Part shown: positions 50,213 to 58,870 of the stretch, piece after piece | How positions within the stretch are numbered: position 1 is the first letter of the stretch | Layout of the letters: each line of letters begins with the position of its first letter | NCBI RefSeq assembly: GCF_018130825.1 | Contig: NZ_JAFCJS010000007.1 | Span: forward strand, 248,001 to 312,000 | Direction: 5' to 3' | DNA length: 64,000 nucleotides | DNA from: Bradyrhizobium liaoningense | Lineage (GTDB): Bacteria; Pseudomonadota; Alphaproteobacteria; Rhizobiales; Xanthobacteraceae | The notes under the pieces: model-generated | Seen by the model: the letters and a program-made list of their open reading frames with translations, nothing else | Told to the model about the DNA's origin: nothing | The model's database searches: none | Program-made: the position numbers and the translations under genes

Positions 50213-50992
50213 GTGGACCTGAAGCTGACGAACAAGACCGCGCTCATTACCGGCGCGTCGAAAGGAATTGGACTAGCGGTGGCCGAGCTCTTCGCCGCGG
50301 AAGGGTGTCACCTGCATCTCGCCGCCCGCAACGGCGAGGCGATGCTGGAGGCCAAGAAGCAGCTCGAAGCCCGCCATGGCGTGAAGATCACGATCCATGC
50401 GCTCGACCTGTCGAGCACGTCCGCAATGGAGAAGCTCGCGGCCGAGGTCGGCGACATCGACATCCTCATCAACAATGCCGGCGACATCCCCGCCGGCTCG
50501 CTGGAAATTCTCGACGACGCCGCCTGGCGGCGCGGCTTCGATCTCAAGGTGTTCGGCTACATCACGCTGTCGCGCCTCTATTATCCGCGCATGAAGGGCA
50601 AGGACGGCGTCATCATCAACATCATCGGCAATTCCGGTGAGAACTGGGACGCGAGCTACATCGCGGGCTCGACCGGCAATGCGGCGCTGATGTCCTTCAC
50701 CAAGGCGCTCGGCGGCCGCAGCCTCGATCACGGCGTGCGCGTCGTCGCCGTCAATCCGGGGCCGGTCGCCACCGATCGCATGCTCAAGATCATGAAGCGC
50801 AAGGCGATCGACATGCTCGGCGACGAAAGCCGCTGGGAGGAGCTTTTCGACAAATATCCGGGCAAGCGCCCGGCGACGTCGGAGGAGGTCGCCGATCTCG
50901 TCGCCTTCCTGTCCTCGCCGCGGTCCGGCTACATCACCGGCACGGTGGTGACGATCGACGGTGGCATTGCCGCGCGCGGCTCGGTGATCTGA
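50213..50992 (+). CDS. Short-chain dehydrogenase/reductase-family protein lacking a canonical YxxxK
   Basis: A 259-residue Rossmann protein. The cofactor motif TGASKGIG, LNNAG-type segment INNAGD and the C-terminal GTVVTIDGG are typical of classical SDRs. The catalytic segment reads SYIAGSTGNAALMSFTKAL: the Tyr is present but no Lys follows four residues later. The GTG start has GGAG 7 nt upstream. It begins the plus arm after the GntR gene and is probably an oxidoreductase acting on a hydroxy or keto intermediate, with the caveat about the missing Lys. Confidence 0.85.
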   Translation: MDLKLTNKTALITGASKGIGLAVAELFAAEGCHLHLAARNGEAMLEAKKQLEARHGVKITIHALDLSSTSAMEKLAAEVGDIDILINNAGDIPAGSLEILDDAAWRRGFDLKVFGYITLSRLYYPRMKGKDGVIINIIGNSGENWDASYIAGSTGNAALMSFTKALGGRSLDHGVRVVAVNPGPVATDRMLKIMKRKAIDMLGDESRWEELFDKYPGKRPATSEEVADLVAFLSSPRSGYITGTVVTIDGGIAARGSVI

Positions 50993-50999
50993 GGCGCCG

Positions 51000-52145
51000 A
51001 TGTCGAAGCCTCAATCCGCGGCGCTGGTCCGCAACCGCTATTTCGATGAGCTCTCGGCGACGCCGGGACTCTACTGGCTCGGCCAGAACACCAACCATAT
51101 CGAGAGCCATCCCGCCGTGCGCGAGGCCATGCTGCGCTCGATCGAGGCTGGCGAGTTCAACGCCTATGCCCCGCCGCTCGGCTTCGAGGCGCTGCGTGCT
51201 GCGATCGTCGCCGATCTCGGCACGCCGGGTGCCGAGGCGCTGGTGACCGAGGGCGGCGTCAACGCGCTGGCAATGATTTGCCGCGCGCGTTGCAAGCCGG
51301 GGACCACGCTGGTCACGACCGATCCGACCTGGAAATGGCCGTGCCTGTTCGCGCGCCAGCAGGGCGCCGAGGTGATCGAGATCCCGATCTACGATCCCGC
51401 CTGCAACTATCGCCTGACGCCCGAGGCGTTGAAGGCGAATGTCGATGAGCGCACGGCGATCATCTATCTCGTCGATCCCAACAATCCGCTCGGCATCCGC
51501 TACACGCGCGAGGAGATCGAGAGCTTTGCCGCGATCGCGCGCGATTGCGGCGCGCTGCTGGTGCACGACTGCACCTATCGCGATTTCGCCGACGGCCACA
51601 CGCCGGCGCTTGATGTCGCCCCGAAGGGCTCGGTGGTCTCGACCAGCTTTTCGAAATGGCTCGGGCTTGCCGGCCTGCGCATCGGCGCGCTGGTTGCGGC
51701 TCCCGATTTGTTCGAGGAACTGGCGCAGACCTCCACCAGCGTGCTCGGTGCCAGCGTCATCGCGCAGCGCGCGGCGCAGGCGGGGCTATCGGTCAAGGCC
51801 GAATGGATGAAGAAGGTCCGCAGCACCGACCGCGCCAACAAGGCGCTGATCCAGGAGGCGGCGGCCGCGATCGAGGGCCTGGCGCTGCCGATCATGCCCT
51901 CGCATGGCAACTTCCTGGTGCTGGAAACAATCGCGGCGGGCATCCGTCCCGAGGCGCTAGTCGAGTGCTATCGGCGGCAGGGCATCATGATCCGGCAGGG
52001 CACCTATCACACCCAGCGCTTCGGCGACCGTTTTGTGAAGATCAGCACCTCCGTGCCGCAGGCGTGGGTCGAAAAACTCTGCACGCTGTTGCCGGAGATG
52101 GTTGCGCAGGCGCGCACGCTCAACGACCTGCCGCCGCAATTCTAG
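51000..52145 (+). CDS. Class I/II PLP-dependent aminotransferase
   Basis: A 381-residue fold-type I enzyme. Segments LVDPNNPLGIRYTREEIESF, LLVHDCTYRDFADG (the PLP-ring Asp) and STSFSKWLGLAGLRIG (PLP Lys and the phosphate-binding Arg) are all present. It probably transaminates an amino or keto acid released from the imported compound. The start is 7 bp after the SDR stop. Confidence 0.9.
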   Translation: MSKPQSAALVRNRYFDELSATPGLYWLGQNTNHIESHPAVREAMLRSIEAGEFNAYAPPLGFEALRAAIVADLGTPGAEALVTEGGVNALAMICRARCKPGTTLVTTDPTWKWPCLFARQQGAEVIEIPIYDPACNYRLTPEALKANVDERTAIIYLVDPNNPLGIRYTREEIESFAAIARDCGALLVHDCTYRDFADGHTPALDVAPKGSVVSTSFSKWLGLAGLRIGALVAAPDLFEELAQTSTSVLGASVIAQRAAQAGLSVKAEWMKKVRSTDRANKALIQEAAAAIEGLALPIMPSHGNFLVLETIAAGIRPEALVECYRRQGIMIRQGTYHTQRFGDRFVKISTSVPQAWVEKLCTLLPEMVAQARTLNDLPPQF

Positions 52146-52150
52146 GGACG

Positions 52151-53044
52151 ATGCCGATGCCGATGACGATGATCACAGCGAAGGATGGCGTGAAGCTCCA
52201 CGTGGAAGAGGCCGGCGAGGGCACGCCGATCCTCTTCATCCATGAATTCGGCGGCAATCACGACAGCTGGGAGCCGCAGCTGCGCTATTTCAGCCGGCGC
52301 CATCGCTGCATTACCTATGCTGCGCGCGGCTATCCGCCGTCGGACGTGCCTGAGAGCGTGGAGGCTTATTCGCAGGCGATCGCCGCTGATGATGCGGTCG
52401 CCGTGCTCGACGCGCTCGGAATCGATAAGGCGCATATCGTCGGCCTTTCCATGGGCGGCTTCTGCACGGTGCATTTCGGCCTGCGCACGCCGGAGCGGGC
52501 GCTGTCGCTGACGGTGGCCGGCGCCGGTTATGGCTGCGAGAAGGAGTTCGAGGAGTATTTTCGCGGCGTCTCGCTAGAGGTTGCCGATAATTTCGAGAAG
52601 CAGGGCGCGAAAGAGTTTTCCAAGATCTACGCGCTCGGCGCGAGCCGGGTGCAGTTCCAGAACAAGGATCCGCGCGGCTGGCAGGAATTCGCCGATCGCC
52701 TCGCCACCCATTCCGATCGCGGCGCCGCCAACACCATGCGCGGCGTCCAGGCGCGGCGGCCATCATTCTATGATCTCGAAGACGGTTTGAAAAAGATGAT
52801 GGTGCCGACGCTGGTCGTCGTCGGCGACGAGGATGATCACTGCCTGCAGCCCGGCATCTTCCTGAAGAAGACCATTCCCGCCTGCGGCCTCTCGGTCTTC
52901 CCCAAGACCGGCCACACGCTCAATCTCGAAGAGCCGGCGGCATTCAACGCGCTGCTCGCCGAATTCATCGCCCAGGTCGAGGCCGGGCGCTGGCTGCCGC
53001 GCGATCCGCGCGCGCTGCCGGGCCAGATCATGCGCACGAAGTAG
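52151..53044 (+). CDS. Alpha/beta-hydrolase
   Basis: A 297-residue hydrolase. The oxyanion HEFGGNHDSW segment, the nucleophile elbow GLSMGG (Ser), the acid in VVGDEDDHC and the His in FPKTGHTLNLEEP complete the triad. Family members cleave esters, amides or C-C bonds of ring-opened intermediates. Three in-frame ATGs at the start (52151, 52157, 52163) leave the exact N-terminus open. It lies 5 bp after the aminotransferase and 3 bp before the M20 gene. Confidence 0.88.
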   Translation: MPMPMTMITAKDGVKLHVEEAGEGTPILFIHEFGGNHDSWEPQLRYFSRRHRCITYAARGYPPSDVPESVEAYSQAIAADDAVAVLDALGIDKAHIVGLSMGGFCTVHFGLRTPERALSLTVAGAGYGCEKEFEEYFRGVSLEVADNFEKQGAKEFSKIYALGASRVQFQNKDPRGWQEFADRLATHSDRGAANTMRGVQARRPSFYDLEDGLKKMMVPTLVVVGDEDDHCLQPGIFLKKTIPACGLSVFPKTGHTLNLEEPAAFNALLAEFIAQVEAGRWLPRDPRALPGQIMRTK

Positions 53045-53047
53045 TCG

Positions 53048-54301
53048 ATGACGAGTAAGCCCCTGATCAACGCCGACCGGCTCTGGACCCGTTTGATGGC
53101 GCTTGCCGAGATCGGCGCGACGCCGGCCGGCGGTGTCGACCGCCAGGCGCTGAGCGACGGCGAGATCGCCGCCTGGCACCGTGTCATCGGCTGGGCGCGC
53201 GAAGCGGGATTGACGCCGTCGACGGACGCTGCGGGAAACCTGTTCCTGGCGCTGGCGGGCCGTGATCGCGCCGCGCCGCCGCTGCTGCTCGGCAGTCATC
53301 TCGACAGCCAGCCGACCGGCGGGAAGTTCGACGGTGCGGCCGGCGTGATGGCCGCACTCGAAGCGGCCGTCTCGCTCGCCGAGCAAGGCGACAAGCCCGC
53401 GCGCGACCTCATCGTCGTCGCCTGGATGAACGAGGAAGGCTCGCGCTTCGCCCCGGGCATGATGGGCTCGGAGGCCTTCACCGGGGAACGCGGCATGGAC
53501 GCGATCCGCGCCGCGCGCGATGCAGACGGCATCAGTGTCGGCAAGGCGCTCGACCGCCTCCACCAGGCTTTCCCCGATATGCCGCACAGGCCGCTCGGCT
53601 TTGCCGCCGGGGCCTATCTCGAACTGCACATCGAGCAGGGACCGCTGCTGGAGGCGGCCGGCTGCACGATCGGTGTCGTCACCGGCATCCAGGGCAAGAA
53701 GACCTTTCAGGTCGTCGTCGAGGGCGCCGAGGGGCATGCCGGCACGCTGGCGCAGCGGGAGCGGCGCGATGCGCTCGCGGCTTTTGCGCAGGTCGCGAGT
53801 GCGCTCCATACCGAGATCGGCGCCATCGATGCCGACATCAAGTTCACCATCGGCCGGGTTGCGGTCGTGCCGAACGCGCCGTCGGTGGTGCCGTCGCGCG
53901 TCAGCTTCAGCATCGATCTGCGCCACCCCGATAACGCGGTGCTCGACGCGGCCGGTGTGCGTATCACAACTCTTTGCCAGGAGAAGGCCCCGCCGTGCTC
54001 GGTTACGGTGACGCCGCTGGTCGATGCGCCGTCGAATGCCTTCGATGCGCGTCTGCGCGCGAGTATCGCGCAGGCCGCGCGTGAGCAGGGGCATTCGGCC
54101 ATGGCCATCCTCTCCGCGGCCGGTCATGACGCTCGTCATCTCGCAAAAGTCTGTCCGGCCGCGATGATCTTCATCCCGTGCCGCGACGGGGCGAGCCATG
54201 TCGAGCACGAATGGGCCGAGCCCGATCATGTCGCCGCGGGAGCGTTCGTGCTGGCCCAGGTGCTGCGCGAACTCGCCTTCGCGCCTGACATCGAGGGGTG
54301 A
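53048..54301 (+). CDS. M20-family N-carbamoyl-amino acid hydrolase / allantoate-type amidohydrolase
   Basis: A 417-residue zinc amidohydrolase. Metal ligands are His84 and Asp95 in LLGSHLDSQPTGGKFDG, Glu129/Glu130 in MNEEGSRF, His194 in LELHIEQGP and a C-terminal His in SAAGHDARHLAK. This arrangement is that of the Zn-dependent hydantoinase/carbamoylase family, which includes L-carbamoylase, beta-ureidopropionase and allantoate amidohydrolase. It could hydrolyse the N-carbamoyl product of a hydantoinase. Within its own operon it follows the alpha/beta hydrolase. Confidence 0.9.
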   Translation: MTSKPLINADRLWTRLMALAEIGATPAGGVDRQALSDGEIAAWHRVIGWAREAGLTPSTDAAGNLFLALAGRDRAAPPLLLGSHLDSQPTGGKFDGAAGVMAALEAAVSLAEQGDKPARDLIVVAWMNEEGSRFAPGMMGSEAFTGERGMDAIRAARDADGISVGKALDRLHQAFPDMPHRPLGFAAGAYLELHIEQGPLLEAAGCTIGVVTGIQGKKTFQVVVEGAEGHAGTLAQRERRDALAAFAQVASALHTEIGAIDADIKFTIGRVAVVPNAPSVVPSRVSFSIDLRHPDNAVLDAAGVRITTLCQEKAPPCSVTVTPLVDAPSNAFDARLRASIAQAAREQGHSAMAILSAAGHDARHLAKVCPAAMIFIPCRDGASHVEHEWAEPDHVAAGAFVLAQVLRELAFAPDIEG

Positions 54302-54309
54302 GGACATCG

Positions 54310-54840
54310 ATGCAGGATGTGGCCCCTCGGGACTACCGTGATGCGATGGCCTGTCTCGGCGCGGCCGTCAACATCGTCACGACCGACGGTGCCGCGGGCC
54401 GCGCCGGATTCACCGCATCCGCGATCTGCAGCGTCACCGACGATCCGCCGACGCTTCTGGTCTGCATCAACCGCGGCTCCTCCGCCTATGCCAGCGTGAC
54501 GCGCAACAAGGTGGTGTGCGTCAATGTGCTCTCGGCGCGGCACGAGCAGCTCTCCCGCCTGTTCGGCGGCAAGGTGCCTGCCGAAGAGCGGTTCGCCGCC
54601 GCGGATTGGTCGACGCTTGCGACGGGCGCGCCGGTGCTGGTCGACTGTGCCGCCGCGTTCGACTGCCGGATTGCCGATGTCGTCAATGTCGGCACCCATG
54701 ATGTGCTGTTCTGCCGGGTCGTCGCGCTGCAAAGATCCGGCTGCACCGACAATCTGATCTATTTGGGCCGCGCCTATCACACGGTCGGGATGACCGATCC
54801 CGCCGAGGCTGGACCCGAATCCGCTTCTGGCCCATCCTGA
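54310..54840 (+). CDS. Flavin reductase (HpaC/RutF-like)
   Basis: A 176-residue reductase domain protein. It begins DYRDAMACLGAAVNIVTTDG, then GRAGFTASAICSVTDDPPTLLVCI and LVCIN, the FMN-binding pattern of two-component monooxygenase reductases. It would supply reduced FMN to the LLM monooxygenase at 43647, the only obvious partner in the window. GAGG 6 nt before the ATG at 54310 fixes the start. Last gene of the plus arm, followed by a hairpin. Confidence 0.9.
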   Translation: MQDVAPRDYRDAMACLGAAVNIVTTDGAAGRAGFTASAICSVTDDPPTLLVCINRGSSAYASVTRNKVVCVNVLSARHEQLSRLFGGKVPAEERFAAADWSTLATGAPVLVDCAAAFDCRIADVVNVGTHDVLFCRVVALQRSGCTDNLIYLGRAYHTVGMTDPAEAGPESASGPS

Positions 54841-54841
54841 G

Positions 54842-54871
54842 GGAACGCTGGCGGCCATCGCCGGCCGTTCC
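54842..54871 (+). terminator. Hairpin after the flavin reductase gene
   Basis: GGAACG (54842-54847) pairs with CGTTCC (54866-54871) and GGCG (54850-54853) pairs with CGCC (54859-54862), separated by a small internal loop. It begins 2 bp after the stop codon and precedes the MocR gene, so it is well placed to end the GntR-arm transcript. No T-tract is present. Confidence 0.45.
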
Positions 54872-54889
54872 AACAGCCACCTCTGCGCG

Positions 54890-56434
54890 ATGGACAGAGA
54901 TCGTCACCCGAGCAAGCGCGTCTCCCTTGCGGGAATGCATATCGACCGGACGTCGGCCGTGCCGCTGCATTTGCAGATCGCGGCCCACATCCGGGATTGC
55001 ATTCTGCGCGGCGTCTTTCCGCCCGGAACGCAGTTCCTGGGCTCGCGCGAGATCGCGCGGGAATTGGGCTGCTCGCGCACGGTGGTGCTGACCGCGTGGG
55101 ATCTGCTCTACGCCGAGGGCTATCTGGCATCGACGCCGCGCGGCAGCGTGATGGTGGCGTCCGTCGCGACCCCGCATGCGGAGCCGCCGTCGATTGCGCC
55201 GCCCGCCGCGCCCGCCCACATGTCGAAGCGTTGGCAATCACTGCTTGGCCTGGATTACGAGACCAATTGGCCGTCCGTGTTCGCACCCGGCGCGCCCGAC
55301 ATCTCGACCTTTCCCTTCAAGGAATGGTCGCGCCTGTTGCGCCAGACCTGGCAGAATCCGCGGGAGCAGGAGTGCCTCGATCTTCCGTCCGAAGGTCATC
55401 CGCGCTTGCGCAGCGAGATCGCGAACTTCCTCGGCTCTGTGCGCGGGCTCGTCTGTTCGCCGGACGAGGTCGTCGTCACATCGGGCACATCGGGCGCGCT
55501 GGATTTTTGCAGCCGGATGATCCTCGATCCCGGCGACGAGGTCTGGGTCGAGGAGCCCGGCTTCATTGAGGCGCGCTGGGCATTGACGGCTGCGGGCGCG
55601 AAGCTCGTTCCCATTCCCGTCGACGACAAGGGCCTCGTCGTCTCCGAAGGTATCAGGCGCGCGCCGGCTGCGCGGCTGATCGTGGTCACGCCCTCGCATC
55701 AATATCCGCTCGGCGTCAGCATGGGCCTGGAGCGGCGCCTCGAGCTGCTCGACTGGGCCAACAGGAACGACGTCTGGGTGATCGAGGACGATTACAATTC
55801 GGAGTTCAGGCACCAGGACAGCATGATCGCCTCCCTGCGCTCGCTCGACCGCGAGGGGCGGGTGATCTATTTCGGCACCTTCTCCAAGATCATGATGCCG
55901 AACCTGCGGCTCGGCTACATCGTCGCGAACAGGCAATTCATCGAGGGGTTCTCGAAGGGCCGCGCGCGGATCGACGTGCACACCTCCGGCATCGGACAGC
56001 TCGCTCTGGCCGAGTTCATGCGGGAGGGGCATTTGCTACGGCATCTGCGTGCGATGCGCCGGGTCTATGCGAGCAGGCGAAAGGCGCTGATCGATGCGAT
56101 CGCAGCGCTGATGCCGGATGACCTGGTCGTCTCCGCGGCGGTCACGGGATTGCATCTGGTGGCGGAGTTCACCGAGGCGATGCGGGCGCGGATGAGCGAC
56201 CGCGAGGCGGCTGCAAGCCTGAAGCAGGCCGGCATCCACGTCCAGCCGCTGTCGCAGAACTTTCTGGCGCAGCCGACACGACAGGGCCTGGTGTTCGGCT
56301 ATGGGCGGCTGCGCGTCGAGGATGCCTCGTCGCTGCTTGCGAGAATCGCGGCTTGCATCGGAAGTGGCTCCCGCAACGCACCATCCGAGGCGGCAATCTC
56401 CTCTCGTACTGTTCGTACAATAAAGAGAGGCTGA
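54890..56434 (+). CDS. MocR/PdxR-type regulator (GntR DNA-binding domain fused to aminotransferase-like domain)
   Basis: A 514-residue fusion. Residues about 20-85 are a GntR winged helix-turn-helix (PLHLQIAAHIRDCILRGVFP, SREIARELGCSRTVVLTAWD). Residues about 120-490 are a fold-type I aminotransferase-like domain with VIEDDYNSEF and the PLP Lys in GTFSKIMMPNLRLGY. The PLP site appears complete. MocR proteins activate transport or catabolism of amino-acid-like compounds; here the hydantoinase A/B operon lies downstream in the same direction after a 426-bp gap. The start could also be the ATG at 54935. Confidence 0.9.
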   Translation: MDRDRHPSKRVSLAGMHIDRTSAVPLHLQIAAHIRDCILRGVFPPGTQFLGSREIARELGCSRTVVLTAWDLLYAEGYLASTPRGSVMVASVATPHAEPPSIAPPAAPAHMSKRWQSLLGLDYETNWPSVFAPGAPDISTFPFKEWSRLLRQTWQNPREQECLDLPSEGHPRLRSEIANFLGSVRGLVCSPDEVVVTSGTSGALDFCSRMILDPGDEVWVEEPGFIEARWALTAAGAKLVPIPVDDKGLVVSEGIRRAPAARLIVVTPSHQYPLGVSMGLERRLELLDWANRNDVWVIEDDYNSEFRHQDSMIASLRSLDREGRVIYFGTFSKIMMPNLRLGYIVANRQFIEGFSKGRARIDVHTSGIGQLALAEFMREGHLLRHLRAMRRVYASRRKALIDAIAALMPDDLVVSAAVTGLHLVAEFTEAMRARMSDREAAASLKQAGIHVQPLSQNFLAQPTRQGLVFGYGRLRVEDASSLLARIAACIGSGSRNAPSEAAISSRTVRTIKRG

Positions 56435-56771
56435 GGCGACCGCCGTGCATAGCTCATAGGCAGGCGAATATCCCGCGGGGTCGATCGGTCGCCTGCAAAT
56501 TAGACAGACGATTTGAAGTGTTCGGATTGCAGTGCAGCGGATATCGCGATTTGCGCGGAGAAATCCGTGGTGCACTGCACTTTTGCCGCGTGGAACGATC
56601 CACGCTCGCGTGCCGTCAGCGCGGGCAGCGCTGCACCAAAACGTGCAGCTTGTGGCGCGGCGCGCGGCCAAGGTCGCGCGCTGGTCTAGCGGTTTGCGAC
56701 AACTCTGGCCCTATCCTGCGCCCATCGCTCTGTCGCACGCTCGTTCATGGTGGCATGACAGGGGATGCATC
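56435..56771. other. Long intergenic region upstream of the hydantoinase A/B operon
   Basis: No convincing gene fills this stretch. It is less GC-rich in places and probably contains the promoter and MocR binding sites for the operon that starts at 56861. Two small direct or inverted features are visible: TGCAGTGCAG (56528-56537 region) echoed by GTGCACTGCAC (56571-56582 region), which form an approximate dyad. I could not define a promoter. Confidence 0.4.
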
Positions 56772-56852
56772 ATGAGCGCTCTCGGTTCGGCATTGGACGT
56801 TGCGATGGACGGGAAGAACCCGGCGTCCGGTTCGGGCGTCATCCGTAGCTGA
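56772..56852 (+). CDS. Possible 26-residue leader peptide before hyuA
   Basis: An ATG at 56772, 6 nt after GGGGA, opens 26 codons (MSALGSALDVAMDGKN..., ending VIRS) to a TGA at 56850-56852. The hydantoinase ATG follows 8 bp later. The ribosome site and coupling distance are good but the peptide resembles nothing I know, and the frame also exists as part of a longer spurious open frame. It could simply be a translated leader. Confidence 0.25.
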   Translation: MSALGSALDVAMDGKNPASGSGVIRS

Positions 56853-56860
56853 TTGTGCAA

Positions 56861-58870
56861 ATGAGCTACTCCGACAATCACTGGGAGGTCGGCACCGATA
56901 TCGGTGGCACCTTCACCGACATCATCGCGATCCGGCGCGACTCCGCCGAGGCGCGGATCGCGAAGGTGCCGTCGCGTCCCGACGCGCCCGTTCAGGCGAT
57001 GCTGGAGGCGATCGAGGCGGTGGGCCTGCGCAAGAGCGAGGTCAAGCGCTTCGTCCACGGCACCACGCGCGTCACCAACGCCATCGTCGAGAACAGGCTG
57101 CCGAAGGTGGCGCTGGTCGCGACCGAAGGCTTTGCCGATGTGCTGGAGATCGCGCGCTATCGCCGCAGGGATCTCTACCGTCTCGACATTCCCCCGAAAT
57201 CGCCGCCCTTGGTGCCGCCCGAACGATGCTTTGGGCTCGCCGAGCGCCTCGATCACGAAGGCAGGGTGCTGAAGGCGCTGGATGAAGCCGAGATCGAGCG
57301 TCTGGTGGCGTGGGTGAAGGAGACCGGCGTGCAGAGTGTCGCCGTGGCCTTGCTTCACGCCTATGCCAATCCGGTGCATGAAAAGATGCTGGGCGAACGG
57401 CTCAGGGATGTCGTCGCCCATGTCTCGCTCTCGCACGAGGTCAATCCCGAGGCGCGCGAATACGAGCGGACCTCGGCGACCGTCTTCAACGCCGCCGCGA
57501 TGCCGATCGCGGTTGAATATCTCAGTGAGCTGGAGCAGCGACTGCCGATCGGCCCCGGCCTGCAGGTGTTTCATTCCGCCGGCGCCATGATCCCGATTTC
57601 CGCCGTGAAGCGGCGGCCGCTGGTGATGGCGATGTCGGGTCCGGCGGCCGGCGTCTCGGCCTCCGTCAGCATCGCGCGCCAGCTCGGCACCTCGCGGATG
57701 CTGACCTTCGACATGGGCGGCACCACGACCGACGTCTGCCTGATCGTCGACGGCCAGGCCGAGATGACCGACGGCCGCATGCTCGGCGACAAGCCGCTGC
57801 GCCAGCCGATGCTCGCGGTGCATTCGATCGGTGCGGGCGGCGGTTCGATCGTGCGCAACGGTCCCGGCGGCCTCACGGTCGGGCCGGAGAGCGCCGGCTC
57901 CGAACCGGGCCCGGCCTGCTACGGCCGCGGCGGCCATGAACCGACGATTACCGATGCCAATGCCGTGCTCGGCTATCTCAATCCCGAGACCAAGCTTGGC
58001 GACCGCATCGGCATCGATATCGAAAGCGCGAAGCGCGTTATCGATCCGATCGCGCGCGCCCTCGGACTCAGCCTGACGGAAACAGCGCTCGGCATCATCA
58101 AGGTCGCCAACGCCACGATGGCGCGCGCGCTCCGCCGCGTCACGGTCGAGCGCGGTATCGACGGACGCGATTGCACGTTGCTCGCCTTCGGGGGCGGCGG
58201 CCCGATGCATGCCGCGGGTCTCGCCGATCTCTACGGGATCGCGCAGGTGGTCGTCCCGAGCGCGTCGAGTGCATTCTCGGCGCTGGGCTGTCTCACCGCC
58301 GATTTCAGCTTCCTTCAGCAGCAGACGCTGCGCGCCGCGCTCGACGGCATCGATCTTGCGCGGGTGTCGGAACGGATCGGCACGCTGATCGACGATGCTT
58401 CGGCGCCGTTGATCGCCAACGGCGTTGCGACGGCGGATATCCAGGTCGAGCTGGTGGCCTTGATGCGGTACGCCGCGCAGAACGATGCCATCCCGGTGCC
58501 GTTCGCGCTGCCGCTCAATATCGCCAGGCTGAAGCAGGATTTCCTGACGCGCCACCATGAGCTGTTCGGCTATGCGACCGGCGAGCCTTGCGTCATCGAA
58601 TCCGTGCGTGTGCAGGCCCGCCGACCCTCGACAACGGTCGTCAGCCGGCCGGCGACGGCGGCGAGGGCGGTGTCGTCAGGTACGCGCATCTGCTCGTTCG
58701 ACGGCTTCCACGATATCGCGACAGCAATCATCGACCGCGCCTCGCTCACGGAGACTGTCAGCGGCCCGGCCATCATCGAGGACGCATGGTCAACCGTGGT
58801 CGTCCCACCCGGCTGGCAAGCGAGGCCAGATGCCGCCGGAAATCTGTTCCTGACGCGGAGGGCGGCATGA
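56861..58870 (+). CDS. hyuA: ATP-dependent hydantoinase/oxoprolinase subunit A
   Basis: A 669-residue subunit. The ATP-grasp/actin-like phosphate motifs are GTDIGGTFTDI (residues about 9-19), DMGGTTTDVCL (about 283-293) and GAGGGSIV; the segment VHGTTRVTNAIVENR is also diagnostic. It opens five-membered cyclic amides (hydantoins, N-methylhydantoin, 5-oxoproline) at the cost of ATP, together with subunit B. The ATG at 56861 is preferred over a GTG at 56855. Subunit B overlaps by 4 bp. Confidence 0.9.
   Translation: MSYSDNHWEVGTDIGGTFTDIIAIRRDSAEARIAKVPSRPDAPVQAMLEAIEAVGLRKSEVKRFVHGTTRVTNAIVENRLPKVALVATEGFADVLEIARYRRRDLYRLDIPPKSPPLVPPERCFGLAERLDHEGRVLKALDEAEIERLVAWVKETGVQSVAVALLHAYANPVHEKMLGERLRDVVAHVSLSHEVNPEAREYERTSATVFNAAAMPIAVEYLSELEQRLPIGPGLQVFHSAGAMIPISAVKRRPLVMAMSGPAAGVSASVSIARQLGTSRMLTFDMGGTTTDVCLIVDGQAEMTDGRMLGDKPLRQPMLAVHSIGAGGGSIVRNGPGGLTVGPESAGSEPGPACYGRGGHEPTITDANAVLGYLNPETKLGDRIGIDIESAKRVIDPIARALGLSLTETALGIIKVANATMARALRRVTVERGIDGRDCTLLAFGGGGPMHAAGLADLYGIAQVVVPSASSAFSALGCLTADFSFLQQQTLRAALDGIDLARVSERIGTLIDDASAPLIANGVATADIQVELVALMRYAAQNDAIPVPFALPLNIARLKQDFLTRHHELFGYATGEPCVIESVRVQARRPSTTVVSRPATAARAVSSGTRICSFDGFHDIATAIIDRASLTETVSGPAIIEDAWSTVVVPPGWQARPDAAGNLFLTRRAA

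Noticed and set aside
56670..56745. tRNA-like stretch (GGTCTAGCGG)
   Set aside because: There is no T-arm consensus, no acceptor stem pairing and no anticodon arm that fits.
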